DNA of 64,000 nucleotides from Streptomyces liliiviolaceus (GCF_018070025.1 NZ_JAGPYQ010000001.1:6572001-6636000); one strand, 5' to 3'; shown: positions 16,007 through 24,881, numbered from the stretch's first letter. Notes: a model not told the origin generated them from the sequence alone. A program made the numbers and translations.

Positions 16007-18061
16007 TCATCCGGCTGGTGCGCTCCCGTCGTGCCGGGCGGACTCCATGGGGGCAGGCTCCATCGGCGTCGGCTCCATGGACGTCGGCTCCACGTGGGCG
16101 GAACCCATATGGGCCGGATCCATGTGGGCTTGACCCATGTGGACCTGGCCCATGGAATCCATCTCCCTGCACCGGGCCTCGGCGAGTCCGATGCCACGCT
16201 GGAACGCCGCCATCAGACCGGGATCGTGTCCCACCAGGAACTCGGACTCCTGCCGGGGCGCGGGCCCGCCGCGCAGTTCGGGCACGAGGTGCTCCTGGGC
16301 CCGCCGCCTGGGCAGTTGGGGCCTGCTCATGCTGCCGCGCACCACGCCGTTGCGCGGGGTGGGCGGCGCGACCGTGTTCTCGGCGACGGCCTGCCTGTCG
16401 TCGGGCCGGATCCCGGGAACGGCCTCCGCGGGGTTGGCCCTGGTCTCGTCCCCCCGCACCGGAAGGGGGGCGGGAACGGCGGTCCAGGCCTCGTGCACCG
16501 AAGTCCCATGAGCCGGGGTCGCATGCGTTGCAGGCCCATGTGTTGCAGATCCATGTGGTGCAGGGCCATGTGGTGCCGGCCCATGTGTGGGCACCCCATG
16601 GGCCGGAGTCCCATATGCCGACCGCTCATGGGCCGGGGTCGCATGTGTGGGGACCCCGTGTGCAGGACGCCCATGTGCCGGAACCCCATGGACCGCAGCC
16701 CCATGGACAGGGGACCCATGCGCAGGCGTGCCCTGGGCCGGGCCCCCCACGTCGGCGGGAGCGCCTTGTGCCACCGCACCCCGTGCCGAAGGCCCGTTCG
16801 CCGACCCGTTCACCCCGGTCGGCGCCGCCGTCAGCGCCCCGGTCCGCGATCCGTCCTCGTCCCCCAGCAGAGCCTGCGGCACCACCAGTACGGCCTGTAC
16901 ACCGCCGTAGATGTTGGTCTGCAGCCGGACGGCGATGCCGTGCCGGCGGGCGAGCTGGGAGACCACGAACAGCCCGATCCGGCCGTCCTGGAGCAGACTC
17001 GCCACGTTCACCTGGTCCGGGTCGGCGAGCAGCGCGTTCATCTTGTGCTGTTCGGCCAGCGGCATGCCGAGCCCGCGGTCCTCGACCTCGACGGCGAGCC
17101 CGGACGTGACCACGTTGGCCCGCAGCAGCACCTGGGTGTGCGGCGCCGAGAACACCGTGGCGTTCTCGACGAGTTCGGCGAGCAGATGGATCACGTCGGC
17201 CACGGCGTGCCCGCGCACGGTCCCGTCGATGGGCGGTACGAGCTTGACCCGTGAGTACTGCTCGACCTCCGCGGTCGCGGAGCGCAGTACCTCGGTCATG
17301 GAGACCGGGTTGCTCCACTGCCGGCGTGAGACGGCACCGCCGAGGACCGCGAGGTTCTCGGCGTGGCGGCGGATGCGGGTGGCGAGGTGATCGACGTGGA
17401 AGAGGCCCTTGAGCAGGTCCGGGTCCTCGATCTCGTTCTCCAGCTCGTCGAGGATCGAGATCTCGCGGTGGACGAGGGACTGGAGCCGCCGGGCCAGATT
17501 GACGAAGACCTCGACCTTCTGCTCGCTGCCCGCGTGGCTGGACAGCTGGGCGGCCTGGACGACCGCGCCGATCGCCCCGTCGTGCGCGGCCGCCAGGTCC
17601 TCGGCGAGCAGGTCGAAGTCGTCGGCGTCCGCGGCGGGCCGGCCGCGCGGCCGGCGGGCGGGCGGTCCGTCCCCGCGGCGCAGTGTCTCGACGAGGGCGA
17701 GCAGATCGGCCTGGCCCCGGGCGCTGATGCGGCGCAGCGTTCCGACGCGGTCGCGCACGGACCGGGCGGCCCGGTCGGCGGCCACGGTGGCGATCACGAT
17801 GCCCGCGAGAGCGACCGCGAGGGCTCCGGAGAGCACGATCCACAGGGTGAGACCGGGACGTGCGCCGGTCGTGCGGACGGTGAAGAGCACGGCGGCGCTC
17901 GCGCTGAGCGCCACCGCGAGGGGCGGCAGGATCGCGAGGCGGAGCAGTTGGGGGCGTATGTGGGTCTCGGGCAGCGCGGGGGTGGTGCGGGCGACCGGTC
18001 GCCCGTGCCGCCCGCCCTCGCGGCGGTCTGCGCGTGCGGCCGGTGCGCGAAGGTGAGACAT
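16007..18061 (-). CDS. cvnA: Conservon sensor histidine-kinase-like protein (CvnA-like)
   Basis: This 684-residue protein has two membrane spans (about 40-62 and 71-95), a helical region, then an HATPase_c domain (LLAELVENATVFSAPHTQVL at 293-312; VEDRGLGM 326-333; DGRIGLFVVSQLARRHG 359-375). No classical phospho-His box with a partner regulator is evident, as is usual in CvnA. Residues 441-523 repeat every five residues with His at 448, 453 and so on to 523 (one is Tyr483). A second pentad tract (MGQVH type) lies near the C-terminus. Shorter homologues lack such tracts, so they are probably repeat expansions. Confidence 0.9.
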   Translation of the reverse strand: MSHLRAPAARADRREGGRHGRPVARTTPALPETHIRPQLLRLAILPPLAVALSASAAVLFTVRTTGARPGLTLWIVLSGALAVALAGIVIATVAADRAARSVRDRVGTLRRISARGQADLLALVETLRRGDGPPARRPRGRPAADADDFDLLAEDLAAAHDGAIGAVVQAAQLSSHAGSEQKVEVFVNLARRLQSLVHREISILDELENEIEDPDLLKGLFHVDHLATRIRRHAENLAVLGGAVSRRQWSNPVSMTEVLRSATAEVEQYSRVKLVPPIDGTVRGHAVADVIHLLAELVENATVFSAPHTQVLLRANVVTSGLAVEVEDRGLGMPLAEQHKMNALLADPDQVNVASLLQDGRIGLFVVSQLARRHGIAVRLQTNIYGGVQAVLVVPQALLGDEDGSRTGALTAAPTGVNGSANGPSARGAVAQGAPADVGGPAQGTPAHGSPVHGAAVHGVPAHGRPAHGVPTHATPAHERSAYGTPAHGVPTHGPAPHGPAPHGSATHGPATHATPAHGTSVHEAWTAVPAPLPVRGDETRANPAEAVPGIRPDDRQAVAENTVAPPTPRNGVVRGSMSRPQLPRRRAQEHLVPELRGGPAPRQESEFLVGHDPGLMAAFQRGIGLAEARCREMDSMGQVHMGQAHMDPAHMGSAHVEPTSMEPTPMEPAPMESARHDGSAPAG
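16043..16160. repeat. 15-bp tandem repeat at the 3' end of cvnA
   Basis: About seven and a half units of 15 bases, such as ctccatggacgtcgg and acccatatgggccgg, follow without gaps. They encode MGQVH/MGQAH/MEPTP-type pentads. Confidence 0.85.
16493..16741. repeat. 15-bp tandem repeat, 16 units, inside cvnA
   Basis: The array encodes residues 441-523 as xPAHG pentads. His falls at every fifth position, except Tyr483. The DNA core cccatgtgccggaa is shared, in a different reading frame, with the array at 16043-16160. Confidence 0.9.
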
Positions 18062-18318
18062 CTACGTCCTCGTACTGGTGTGGCGGGGCTGTGGGGGTCC
18101 CCCGGTCGAGAGAGCCGAAGAAATAGGCCCTCTGTCGCTCAGCGGCCACTCACAGTAGTCGCCACCGCATCATGTGCGGTGGGCAGTTGACAAAGTCCGA
18201 CGGCTGACGTCCCGCTCTGGTATGAGCGTTCGTACGACAGACCGATAACACCCTCGAACACGCGCTTCCGTGTCGTGCTGAACTGATCAGACCTGGTCAG
18301 AAGCGGTCAACGAAAAAC
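18062..18318. other. Intergenic region upstream of the conservon
   Basis: The gap between cvnA and the MBL gene's terminator should carry the conservon promoter on the minus strand. A TTGACA at 18187-18192 lies on the opposite strand and has no -10 at suitable distance. I see no clear operator. Confidence 0.35.
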
Positions 18319-18357
18319 GGCGAGGGCCGAGGAGCAGTTCGCTCCTCGGCCCTCGCC
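18319..18357 (-). terminator. Rho-independent terminator of the MBL gene
   Basis: A perfect 17-bp stem (ggcgagggccgaggagc and complement) closes a 5-base loop. On the minus strand it is followed by GTTTTTCG. It lies 34 bases past the MBL stop codon. Confidence 0.85.
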
Positions 18358-18391
18358 CGATGCTCGATGACCGCCTTCGGGCAGTCTCAGA

Positions 18392-19711
18392 TCATCCGGT
18401 CGGCACCGATTCCGGGTCCCCGGTGTCCGCCGCCTTGTCACGCGGAGTGTCACGCCCCGCCTTCTCGACGACGCTCCCCTCGACGACGGCCTCCTCGGTG
18501 ACCGTCTCCCCGACGGCCTCCTCGGTGGCCTTCTCCCCGACAGCCACCTTTTCGGTGACCGTCTTCTCGGTGACCGTCTTCTCGACGGCGGGCCAGCCGC
18601 CCTTCGGCACCAGGGCCACACCCCGCCACCAGAGCTCGGACGGAACGGCCTCCGCCGTGGGCTCGAAGGGCTCGCCCGGACGGGGCAGCGCGGCCCGGGC
18701 GCCGACCGCGTGGGCGGCGCTGACGGTGCCCTCGCCCGGCTCGGCCCACGGGTGCCCCGCGAGGTTGAACGTGGCCCAGTGGATCGGCATCATCACGCCG
18801 GTGGGCCGGTCGCCCTGGAGGTCGAGGTGGGCGCGCATACCCTCCTCGGGCGTCATGTGGATGTCAGGCCAGAAGTCGCTGTAGGCGCCGATCTGGATCA
18901 TCGTGGCGTCGAAGGGCCCGTACTCGCTGCCGATGTCCTTGAAGCCCGTGAAGTAGCCGGTGTCGCCGCTGTGGTAGATCCGGTGCTCGTCACCGGCGAC
19001 CACCCAGGAGGCCCAGAGGGTGTGCTGCGTGTTGCGCAGGCCGCGGCCGCAGAAATGCCGGGCGGGCGTGGCGGTGAGGGAGATCCCGCCGACCTTGGTC
19101 GTCTCGTGCCAGTCCAGCTCGCGCAGCCGGTCCGCCGGGACGCCCCAGTGCTCCAGATGGGCGCCGACGCCGAGGGGCACCGCGAACAGCGTGCCCGTGT
19201 CCGCCAGGGCCTTGATCGTGGGCAGGTCGAGGTGGTCGTAGTGGTCGTGGGAGATGACGACCACGTCGACCGGGCCGAGCGCCGCCAGCGGCACGGGCAC
19301 CGGATGCAGCCGCTTGGGCCCGGCGAAGGCGAACGGGGAGCACCTCTCGCCCCAGACGGGGTCGAAGAGCACCCGGTGTCCGTCGATCTCCGCGAGCACG
19401 CTGGAGTGACCCATCCACGTCAGCCGCAGCCCCGAGGCCGGCGGCGCCGCGAGGTCGGCGAGGGTCGTGGCGTGCACCGGCACGACGCCCGCCGGGGACC
19501 GCAGGACGCGCTCCTCCTTGCGGAAGTAGGACTTCGCGAACTCGCGCATGGCGCCGTCCGGGCGAGGGGCGCCCTCGGGATTGCGGAACACGCCGTCCGC
19601 GTAGTTCGGAGATCTGCGGATGCGCTCCATGCGCTCACCACTCGGATCCACGCCGAACGCGGCGGGGCGCAGAGCACGGAGCCCGGAACTCAGGGAACGG
19701 GAGCCGGTCAC
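18392..19711 (-). CDS. MBL-fold metallo-hydrolase (NAPE-PLD/UlaG-like)
   Basis: The protein has 439 residues. The GTG at 19711 is chosen because GGAGG lies 4 bases before it. The zinc motif HDHYDHLD (about 175) is followed by HSGDTGYFTGF and PIHWATFNLAGHPW, the arrangement of N-acyl-phosphatidylethanolamine phospholipase-like hydrolases. The N-terminal RRSPNYADGVFRNP is also typical of that group. The last about 55 residues are an acidic/Val repeat (VTEKT, VTEEA) encoded by tandem repeats at the 3' end. It lies divergent from the amino-acid dehydrogenase. Confidence 0.87.
   Translation of the reverse strand: MTGSRSLSSGLRALRPAAFGVDPSGERMERIRRSPNYADGVFRNPEGAPRPDGAMREFAKSYFRKEERVLRSPAGVVPVHATTLADLAAPPASGLRLTWMGHSSVLAEIDGHRVLFDPVWGERCSPFAFAGPKRLHPVPVPLAALGPVDVVVISHDHYDHLDLPTIKALADTGTLFAVPLGVGAHLEHWGVPADRLRELDWHETTKVGGISLTATPARHFCGRGLRNTQHTLWASWVVAGDEHRIYHSGDTGYFTGFKDIGSEYGPFDATMIQIGAYSDFWPDIHMTPEEGMRAHLDLQGDRPTGVMMPIHWATFNLAGHPWAEPGEGTVSAAHAVGARAALPRPGEPFEPTAEAVPSELWWRGVALVPKGGWPAVEKTVTEKTVTEKVAVGEKATEEAVGETVTEEAVVEGSVVEKAGRDTPRDKAADTGDPESVPTG
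18466..18588. repeat. Degenerate 15-bp tandem repeat at the 3' end of the MBL gene
   Basis: Repeated gtgaccgtcttctcg and gacggcctcctcggt units encode the VTEKT/VTEEA tail. The period is near 15 bases with drift. Confidence 0.75.
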
Positions 19712-19872
19712 GGCACCTCCAGTGGGTCGGTCTGAATATCCATTATGGTCGCCGCCTCTGACAGCGCCGGGTCGGGCGCGTGACAGGGCGGTGTCCGTGC
19801 CGAGCACGGCGAGGACCACCCCGTACCCCATCACTCACACCGAAGATCCGTTCAGCACGTCGACAGACACGA

Positions 19873-19902
19873 TTGACAGATTTGCCCAGCACTTTCGATA
19901 CT
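19873..19902 (+). promoter_or_regulatory. Housekeeping-type promoter upstream of the amino-acid dehydrogenase
   Basis: TTGACA (19873-19878) and GATACT (19897-19902) are 18 bases apart. Just downstream, ACTGA-N8-TCAGT (about 19900-19917) forms a short dyad that could bind a regulator over the transcript start. The divergent gap 19712-20012 contains nothing else recognisable. Confidence 0.55.
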
Positions 19903-20012
19903 GACCGATCATTCAGTAGCAAGGGTGCAGGACCGGCACCGGGACGCAGTGTGCGCCCGGCTTCCAGCCGGTGAAACGTTCCGAAGCCGATCCCTGTTCC
20001 CGAGGAGCCCCT

Positions 20013-21203
20013 GTGAACGACCCGGACAGCACCCCCTTGATGTCGCTCACCTGGACCGACCACGTCACGGGCCGTCAGGGGCACCTGGTCGTGGACCGTC
20101 TGGTACGCGGCGTCTCCAGCGGCGGGCTGCGGATGCGGGCGGGGTGCACGCTGGCCGAGGTCACGGGCCTGGCGCGGGGAATGACCATGAAGGAGGCGCT
20201 GCACTACAACCCCGAGGGCCGTTACATCCCGCTGGGCGGCGCCAAGGGGGGCATCGACTGCGATCCCCGGGACCCGGAGGCGTACGGCCTGCTCGTGCGC
20301 TATCTGCGGGCCATGCGCCCGTACATCGAGCATCACTGGACCACGGGCGAGGATCTCGGCCTCACCCAGGATCTCGTCGACCGGGCCGCTGCGGAGGCGG
20401 GCCTCGTGTCCTCGATCCAGGCGGTGTACCCACTGCTCGACGACGAGGAGGCGGCACGCCGGCGGCTGGCGGACGCGTTCGCGGTCGAGGTGGACGGCAT
20501 CGGCCTGGACGAGCTGGTCGGCGGCTGCGGGGTGGCCGAGTCGGTGCTGGCGGCGCTGGACCGGGCCGAGGTGGCGTACGCGGGCACCCGGGTCGCCGTA
20601 CAGGGCCTGGGGACCATGGGCGGGGCCACGGCCCGGTTCCTCACGCGCGCGGGGCTGCGTGTCGTGGCGGTCGCCGACGTGAAGGGCACGATCGTCAACG
20701 CCGAGGGGCTGGACGTCGACGCGCTGCTGGCCGCGCGGGACACGTACGGCACGGTCGACCGTTCGGCCCTGCGCCCCGCCGACCGTGAACTGCCCGGTGA
20801 CGCCTGGCTGTCGGCGGGGGCCGACGTACTGGTGCCGGCCGCGGTCTCGTACGCCGTCGACACCGTCAACCAGGAGCGGATCACGGCCCGTTGGATCGTC
20901 GAGGCGGCCAACATGCCCGTCCTACCTGAGGCGGAGGAGCTGCTCGCCCAGCGCGGGGTCACCGTCCTGCCGGACGTCGTGGTCAACTCCGGTACCAACG
21001 CCTGGTGGTGGTGGACGCTGTTCGGCGACATCGGGGCCGACGCGCAGGAGGCGTTCGCGTACACGCGCCGCTCGATGCGCGCCCTGATCGACCGGACGCT
21101 CGCCCGCGCGGAGACCGACGGCTCGACACCGCGGGCGGCCGCGCACGCCATCGTCGCGGACCGCCTGCCGGAGATCGGGGACCGCTTCGGCTGGTACCGC
21201 TGA
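20013..21203 (+). CDS. Glu/Leu/Phe/Val dehydrogenase
   Basis: The protein has 396 residues. The GTG at 20013 follows GAGGAG. The catalytic-lysine block PLGGAKGGIDCDP, the upstream GMTMKEALHYN lysine and the Rossmann loop VQGLGTMGGATARF are all present, so it is an active-looking NAD(P)-dependent amino-acid dehydrogenase. It lacks the distinctive residues that would let me name valine, leucine or glutamate as the substrate. It runs alone behind a strong promoter and is followed by a TetR gene on the same strand. Confidence 0.9.
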   Translation: MNDPDSTPLMSLTWTDHVTGRQGHLVVDRLVRGVSSGGLRMRAGCTLAEVTGLARGMTMKEALHYNPEGRYIPLGGAKGGIDCDPRDPEAYGLLVRYLRAMRPYIEHHWTTGEDLGLTQDLVDRAAAEAGLVSSIQAVYPLLDDEEAARRRLADAFAVEVDGIGLDELVGGCGVAESVLAALDRAEVAYAGTRVAVQGLGTMGGATARFLTRAGLRVVAVADVKGTIVNAEGLDVDALLAARDTYGTVDRSALRPADRELPGDAWLSAGADVLVPAAVSYAVDTVNQERITARWIVEAANMPVLPEAEELLAQRGVTVLPDVVVNSGTNAWWWWTLFGDIGADAQEAFAYTRRSMRALIDRTLARAETDGSTPRAAAHAIVADRLPEIGDRFGWYR

Positions 21204-21298
21204 AGCCCTCCCGGCCCCGGCGCCCGCAACGGCCCCCGACGCGGCCGGTATCCGCCCCTCCGGCCGCGTCGTCCCCGGCCACGCAATAGGGTTGTCCG

Positions 21299-21979
21299 GT
21301 GGCGAGAGTGCGGTTGGGTGTGGCGGAGCGACGACAGGAGTTGTTGCGGGCCGCCATCGGGCAGATCGAGGAGCGCGGTGTGTCCGCGGTGCGGATCGCC
21401 GATGTGGCGAACGCGCTCGGCGTGAGCAACGCCCTGGTGCTCTATCACTTCTCCACGAAGGAGAAACTGGTCGCCGCCGCGTTCACGTACGCCGCCCAGG
21501 ACGACCTCGCCCATCTGCGCAAGCTGCTCGGCCGCCGGACTACGGCCCTGCGGCGACTGCGGGCCGCGGTGCGCTGGTACGCGCCGACCGGACAGGCGAA
21601 GGGCTGGCGGCTGTGGATCGAGGGCTGGGCGGTGGCCCTGCGCGAGCCCGCGCTGCGGGACGTCACCCGCGATCTGGACCGGCAGTGGAAGGCCGCGCTC
21701 ACCGAGGTCATCGCCGAGGGCGTGGCCGCGGGCGAGTTCCGGTGCCCGGACCCGACGGCCACGGCGCTGCGCCTGACCGCCCTGCTGGACGGGCTGGCCG
21801 TGCAGATGACGGCGTACCCGGGCGCGGTCTCGCGCGCCCGCACCCAGCAGTGGGTGGACGAGGCACTGGCCCGGGAACTGGGGCTCGACCGCGTCGAGCC
21901 CCAGACCGTCGAGCCCCAGACCGACGGACCCCGGACGGCAGAACCCCAGAAGGCCGAACCCCAGACTCCGGATGCCTGA
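21299..21979 (+). CDS. TetR-family transcriptional regulator
   Basis: This 226-residue protein starts at the GTG at 21299. The N-terminal HTH reads RIADVANALGVSNALVLYHF (about 33-52). The regulatory half includes GWRLWIEGWAVALREPALRD, a pattern seen in BetI/TetR-C-type regulators. The C-terminal 25 residues are five pentads (VEPQT, VEPQT, DGPRT, AEPQK, AEPQT) made by 15-bp repeats. It lies 95 bases after the dehydrogenase and may regulate it. Confidence 0.88.
   Translation: MARVRLGVAERRQELLRAAIGQIEERGVSAVRIADVANALGVSNALVLYHFSTKEKLVAAAFTYAAQDDLAHLRKLLGRRTTALRRLRAAVRWYAPTGQAKGWRLWIEGWAVALREPALRDVTRDLDRQWKAALTEVIAEGVAAGEFRCPDPTATALRLTALLDGLAVQMTAYPGAVSRARTQQWVDEALARELGLDRVEPQTVEPQTDGPRTAEPQKAEPQTPDA
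21893..21967. repeat. Five 15-bp tandem repeats at the 3' end of the TetR gene
   Basis: The units gtcgagccccagacc, gtcgagccccagacc, gacggaccccggacg and so on encode the VEPQT-type tail and end 12 bases before the stop codon. Confidence 0.9.
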
Positions 21980-22046
21980 GGCAACCATCTCTCAGGCGTT
22001 CAGGCACTCAGGCGCTCACAACGTCGACGTCCGGCCATCCGGACGT

Positions 22047-22865
22047 TCAGGCCACCGCCTCTATCCACGACTTGATGTCGTGCGGAGACAGGCTTCCCTT
22101 CGCCTCCACGCGGTCGCCCGAGGACTCCCCGCGCAGCCGCCGGCCGATCCACGGCACCAGATACTCGCGCGCCCAGTGGATGTTGTCGCGCCGCACCTCC
22201 AGCGTGCCGCGCGGCGGCAGTACGGGCCAGGGCTGGTCCGGGTCCGCGGGCACCTCAAGACCGAGCACCTGTCCGGCGCGCAGGGCGACCCGGGTGTGCC
22301 CCTCGGGCGAGAGATGGAGCCGGTCGCCGTCCCAGGCCCGCCGGTCCTGGATGGTCTTGAGGGACCACAGGTCGAGCACCGGACAGTTGTACCGGTCCGC
22401 GATGGCCCGCAGATGGAGGTTGTACGTGGCGATCTTGCCCCGCATGTGCCGGAGCACGGGTACGCCACGGGTGTCGAAGCCGGTGGTCACGAGGACCGTG
22501 CCGACGGCCGACGTGAGGTCGGCGACGGCACGCTCGTAGCGCTCCGCGACCTCGTCGGGATCGGTGCCCGGCCGGATGATGTCGTTGCCGCCCGCGCAGA
22601 AGGAGACCAGGTCCGGCGCGAGCTCCCTGGCCCGGCTCAACTGGTGCTCGACGATCTGGTCGAGCAGCTTCCCGCGAACCGCGAGGTTGGTGTAATCGAA
22701 GTCGCCCTCGGGCCGTCGGTCCGCGAGCAGTACCGCGAACCGGTCCGCCCAGCCGACGAACGCCCCGTCCGGGCCAGGGTCGCCGACGCCCTCGGTGAAG
22801 CTGTCCCCCACCGCCACGTACGACCCGATCACTGATCTGTTGTCGTCTTTCGAATCGTCTGCCAC
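22047..22865 (-). CDS. SGNH-fold hydrolase (GDSL esterase/lipase)
   Basis: This 272-residue cytosolic-looking protein has block I GDSFTEGVGDP with the nucleophile Ser (about 22), block III AGGNDIIRPG and block V DRLHLSPEGH with the Asp-His pair, plus a typical 60-residue C-terminal part. The substrate is unknown. The divergent partner is the DUF6250 gene's end, so no operon link is clear. RVIGS at the N-terminus is not a signal peptide. Confidence 0.88.
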   Translation of the reverse strand: MADDSKDDNRSVIGSYVAVGDSFTEGVGDPGPDGAFVGWADRFAVLLADRRPEGDFDYTNLAVRGKLLDQIVEHQLSRARELAPDLVSFCAGGNDIIRPGTDPDEVAERYERAVADLTSAVGTVLVTTGFDTRGVPVLRHMRGKIATYNLHLRAIADRYNCPVLDLWSLKTIQDRRAWDGDRLHLSPEGHTRVALRAGQVLGLEVPADPDQPWPVLPPRGTLEVRRDNIHWAREYLVPWIGRRLRGESSGDRVEAKGSLSPHDIKSWIEAVA

Positions 22866-22978
22866 GTCGGCCCATGATTCACCTTGGGGTGTGACCTACG
22901 CGACCGTAGGAAGGGGTTGACGCCCGGTGAGATAAGCCACTCGTCAAGTATTGGTCAATCCCGGAATAAGGGGCGCGT

Positions 22979-23698
22979 TCACCGGCGTTGCCGCAGCTCC
23001 CGGACCTGGAAGTCCTCGATCGCGAAGTGGCTCCAGGTGGTCCGGAAGGCGAAGTGCCCACGCGTGTACGGCTCCGGGTCGGTGTGGTCGAAGACGAGCC
23101 GTCCGTTGTTCCACCACCGGACCGTGGACCCGTCCGACACGATCCGGACCCGGTGGGGGCGGTTGGCCGTGAGCAGGGGCTCGGTGTAGTCGAGGACCAG
23201 CGGCCGTACGCCCGCCTCACCGACGTACCGGCGCAGCCTGGTCGTGGTGTTGGAGTTGGCCCCGTACCCGACGTAGTACGTCCTGAGGTGGTCGTACTCG
23301 GCGAGCGCGCCGCCGCGGGGCGTGGCGAAGAGGTCGTGGGGCGAACGCGCGTCCGTGGCGTTCCAGAAGTTGTTGAGGTCGGAGACGCGGTCGTTGGCGC
23401 CGCCCGCGGAGACCGGTGTGGCGGTGTACTCGATGACGTACGGCCCCCTCAGCGCATGCCGGAACCAGACCGTCGCGCCGCTGGGCACGTCGATGTCCAG
23501 GACGCCCCGGGAGGCGGTGACGCTGCCGCCGTCCTGCAGTTCGGTGACCCACTGGCCGAGCCCGTGGCGGAAGTCATCCCGGGCGATGACCCGGCCGCGC
23601 CCGTGGCGGTCCGCGGCGCCCGCCTGCCGTCCGGGCCCGAGCGCGGCGAGACCGGCACCCGCGGCCAGCGCTCCGAACGCTCTGCGTGTGGTCGTCAT
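22979..23698 (-). CDS. Secreted DUF6250-type protein (probable polysaccharide-related lectin/lyase fold)
   Basis: The protein has 239 residues. MTTTRRAFGALAAGAGLAAL is a Tat-like signal (RRAFGAL). The mature part has the jelly-roll pattern DDFRHGLGQWVTELQDGG, FWNATD, YDHLRTYYVGYGANSNTTTR and HFAFRTTWSHFAIEDFQVRE found in DUF6250 proteins that accompany carbohydrate-active enzymes. Its role in plant or microbial polysaccharide use is inferred. A LacI-type operator-like palindrome lies 53 bases upstream. Confidence 0.78.
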   Translation of the reverse strand: MTTTRRAFGALAAGAGLAALGPGRQAGAADRHGRGRVIARDDFRHGLGQWVTELQDGGSVTASRGVLDIDVPSGATVWFRHALRGPYVIEYTATPVSAGGANDRVSDLNNFWNATDARSPHDLFATPRGGALAEYDHLRTYYVGYGANSNTTTRLRRYVGEAGVRPLVLDYTEPLLTANRPHRVRIVSDGSTVRWWNNGRLVFDHTDPEPYTRGHFAFRTTWSHFAIEDFQVRELRQRR

Positions 23699-23750
23699 GC
23701 GGGCTTCCTCCGGGGGTCGGGGGCGTCGGGGACGGGTCGATCCACCGCCA

Positions 23751-23762
23751 GAAAGCGCTTGC
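23751..23762. promoter_or_regulatory. LacI-type operator-like palindrome
   Basis: GAAAGCGCTTGC resembles the CG-centred sites of LacI-family sugar regulators. It lies 53 bases upstream of the DUF6250 start, in line with carbohydrate control of that gene. Confidence 0.5.
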
Positions 23763-23940
23763 GGGAATCGCTGATCACTCTGCCGCGCCCGACGCCCCGT
23801 GTCGATGCTGCGGATGTTTCAACCCCGTGTCGTACGCATCCGGCTGCCGCCGCCGTCCGCGGGGAGCCCGGACGGCGGCGGCAGCCGCCTCGGCCGGAAT
23901 CCGGTCGGCGGAATCCGGCCGGAATCCGCTCGGAGTCCGG
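23763..23940. repeat. Intergenic gap with short GC-rich direct repeats
   Basis: Copies of cggaatccggccggaatccg are clustered at about 23890-23940, at the 3' end of the methyltransferase gene. There is no coding pattern. Confidence 0.5.
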
Positions 23941-24609
23941 TCAGAGACGGCAGCTGATTTCGAGGCCGTCCTCAACGGGGAACGTGACGCTGTGGTAGCC
24001 GTTGGCCGTGTCGCGCACATGGTCGAGGTACGGGCCGAGGTCGGGAAGATCCACGTCGTCGGCGACGACGAGGGTGCCGGGCGCGATGTGCGACTCAAGG
24101 AGCCGTAGGACGGGCAGGCAGAGGTCCTTCCACCCGTCCAGGAACAGGAAGTCGACCGGCTGCGTGAGTTCGGCGAGCGTCCGCAGGGCGTCCCCCTCCA
24201 GCACGGTGATCACGTCGTCGAGACCGGTGGCGGCGAAGGTCTCGCGGGCCGCCGCCGCCTTGGTCCGGCTCATCTCCGTGGTGACGACCCGGCCTGTGCC
24301 GTTGTCCCGGACGGCGGCGGCCAGGTGGAGTGTGGAGATGCCGTACGAGGTGCCGAACTCGACGACGGTGGCCGGCCTGGTCGCGCGGACGAGGTTGTAG
24401 AGGAGCCTGCCGCCGTCGGCGGAGACCGGCATATAGATCTCCTGCGCCATGTCGGCGAGCTCCTGCGCCGTCCGCGTCCCCCGGTCGTCGCGGGGCCGGT
24501 CGCTCCTCAGCCGCGACACGGTTTCGTCGTCACGGGCGGCGGCTTCGAACATGCGGGTCAGGGCGGCGGAGACACGTGGTTCCGCGAGGGTGTACGGAGG
24601 TGTGGGCAT
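23941..24609 (-). CDS. Class I O-methyltransferase (catechol-OMT-like)
   Basis: This 222-residue protein starts at the ATG at 24609, preceded by GGAGTC. VVEFGTSYGISTLHLAAAV holds SAM motif I, VVTTEMSRTKAAAAR motif II, and DFLFLDGWKDLCLP plus LVVADDVDLPDL the metal-binding Asp cluster of the O-methyltransferase_3 family. It probably acts on catechol-like or natural-product substrates, not further known. The 260-base gap upstream contains a palindromic repeat element. Confidence 0.88.
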   Translation of the reverse strand: MPTPPYTLAEPRVSAALTRMFEAAARDDETVSRLRSDRPRDDRGTRTAQELADMAQEIYMPVSADGGRLLYNLVRATRPATVVEFGTSYGISTLHLAAAVRDNGTGRVVTTEMSRTKAAAARETFAATGLDDVITVLEGDALRTLAELTQPVDFLFLDGWKDLCLPVLRLLESHIAPGTLVVADDVDLPDLGPYLDHVRDTANGYHSVTFPVEDGLEISCRL

Positions 24610-24687
24610 GACACTGACTCCTTCGGGCGGTGCTGATGTGCAGGTCGGGTGGGGTGGGTTCGGGACGGGCCCCCGCGCCGTCAGGCA

Positions 24688-24729
24688 CAGTTCCCCGCGC
24701 CCCCAGGCACCTAGGGGCGCGGGGAACTG
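24688..24729. repeat. Palindromic interspersed repeat (SIR-like), copy A
   Basis: The 16-bp arms cagttccccgcgcccc and ggggcgcggggaactg flank a 10-base loop. The same core occurs at about 33.6, 58.6 and 63.2 kb, always between genes. Confidence 0.85.
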
Positions 24730-24817
24730 CGCAAAGGGGGGCGAGGGGGCGCAGCCCCCATGCGTGGACGGGAACGGGTAGGGGCGGCGGGGGCGAGGCC
24801 GCGCAAGCGCCCGCACA

Positions 24818-24881
24818 GCCGTCAGGCCACGTAGCCGTCAGGCCGTGAAGCCGTCAGGCCGCGTACCCCTCAGGCCGTGTA
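24818..24881. repeat. Four 16-bp tandem repeats overlapping a gene 3' end
   Basis: Units of gccgtcaggccacgta type run without gaps; the last two overlap the stop codon and last codons of the SDR gene. Confidence 0.85.

Noticed and set aside
15918..16172. Long open frame MQGDGFHGPGPHG... upstream of cvnB
   Set aside because: It is the alternate frame of the repeat array in cvnA and overlaps that gene; the Roadblock family start at 15917 is clear.
18187..18219. TTGACA promoter-like box on the plus strand
   Set aside because: No -10 at 16-19 bases, and no plus-strand gene follows until 20 kb.
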